Positions 14,246-14,305 of a stretch of DNA of 14,305 nucleotides are shown here, piece after piece. Each line of letters starts with the position of its first letter. Position 1 is the first letter of the stretch. A program made the position numbers and the translations under genes. Where the stretch lies: positions 1 through 14,305 of the forward strand of contig SKZS01000138.1 in the NCBI GenBank assembly GCA_007127255.1, read 5' to 3'. Below the pieces are notes generated by a model that saw only the letters and a program-made list of their open reading frames with translations, made no database searches and was not told the origin of the DNA. Source of the stretch: Syntrophomonadaceae bacterium. Its GTDB lineage: Bacteria; Bacillota; Dethiobacteria; DTU022.

Positions 14246-14305
14246 CATGACGTTTAACGAAGCAGGTTTGAGTTGACTTAGCATCTTGCTGGATAGAGTT
14301 AAGTA

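Noticed and set aside
14273..14299. Promoter at the right edge (TTGACT with a TAGAGT box)
   Set aside because: The spacing is only 15 bases, the -10 is weak, and the downstream gene is outside the window.

Overview
The window looks like chromosome of a strictly anaerobic, low-to-mid GC Firmicute (Clostridia-like). The evidence is strong AGGAGG-type ribosome binding sites, frequent TTG and GTG starts, corrinoid-dependent methyltransferases, oxygen-sensitive radical SAM and 2-oxoacid:ferredoxin enzymes, and rho-independent terminators. No rRNA, tRNA, CRISPR array or intact insertion sequence was seen. The species cannot be named from sequence alone.

Left part, plus strand (1-6738): the C-terminal end of an NhaC-family antiporter closes with a terminator (about 762-797). 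A likely promoter (916-944) then starts a run of co-directional genes: a small GNAT acetyltransferase, a lysine 2,3-aminomutase with all key catalytic and substrate residues, an MttB-superfamily methyltransferase, a methylamine-type corrinoid protein, and a second MttB-superfamily methyltransferase. Neither MttB protein has an in-frame amber codon, so both belong to the non-pyrrolysine branch that includes glycine betaine, proline betaine and carnitine demethylases. An unusual array of eight ~27 bp units, each with its own small hairpin, separates the corrinoid gene from the second methyltransferase (4924-5164). The set suggests corrinoid-dependent demethylation of a quaternary or methylated amine, possibly tied to lysine or beta-lysine. 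That substrate link is inference.

Middle part, minus strand (11104 down to 6912): an operon for a tandem-ACT protein, phenylacetate-CoA ligase, and indolepyruvate:ferredoxin oxidoreductase alpha and beta subunits. Together these oxidise aryl-pyruvates from aromatic amino acids to aryl-acetyl-CoA with reduced ferredoxin, and interconvert aryl-acetate and aryl-acetyl-CoA. It converges on the methyltransferase operon, with one two-sided terminator between them (6774-6819).

Right part, plus strand (11422-14245): a PflX-type (COG1313) radical SAM protein, a thioredoxin with a good promoter, a small EF-Tu-domain-2-like protein, and an AzlC-type permease subunit. A 39 bp palindromic repeat occurs twice, just after the aminomutase gene and at the end of the EF-like gene, 37 of 39 bases identical and about 10.7 kb apart. 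This points to a dispersed intergenic repeat family.
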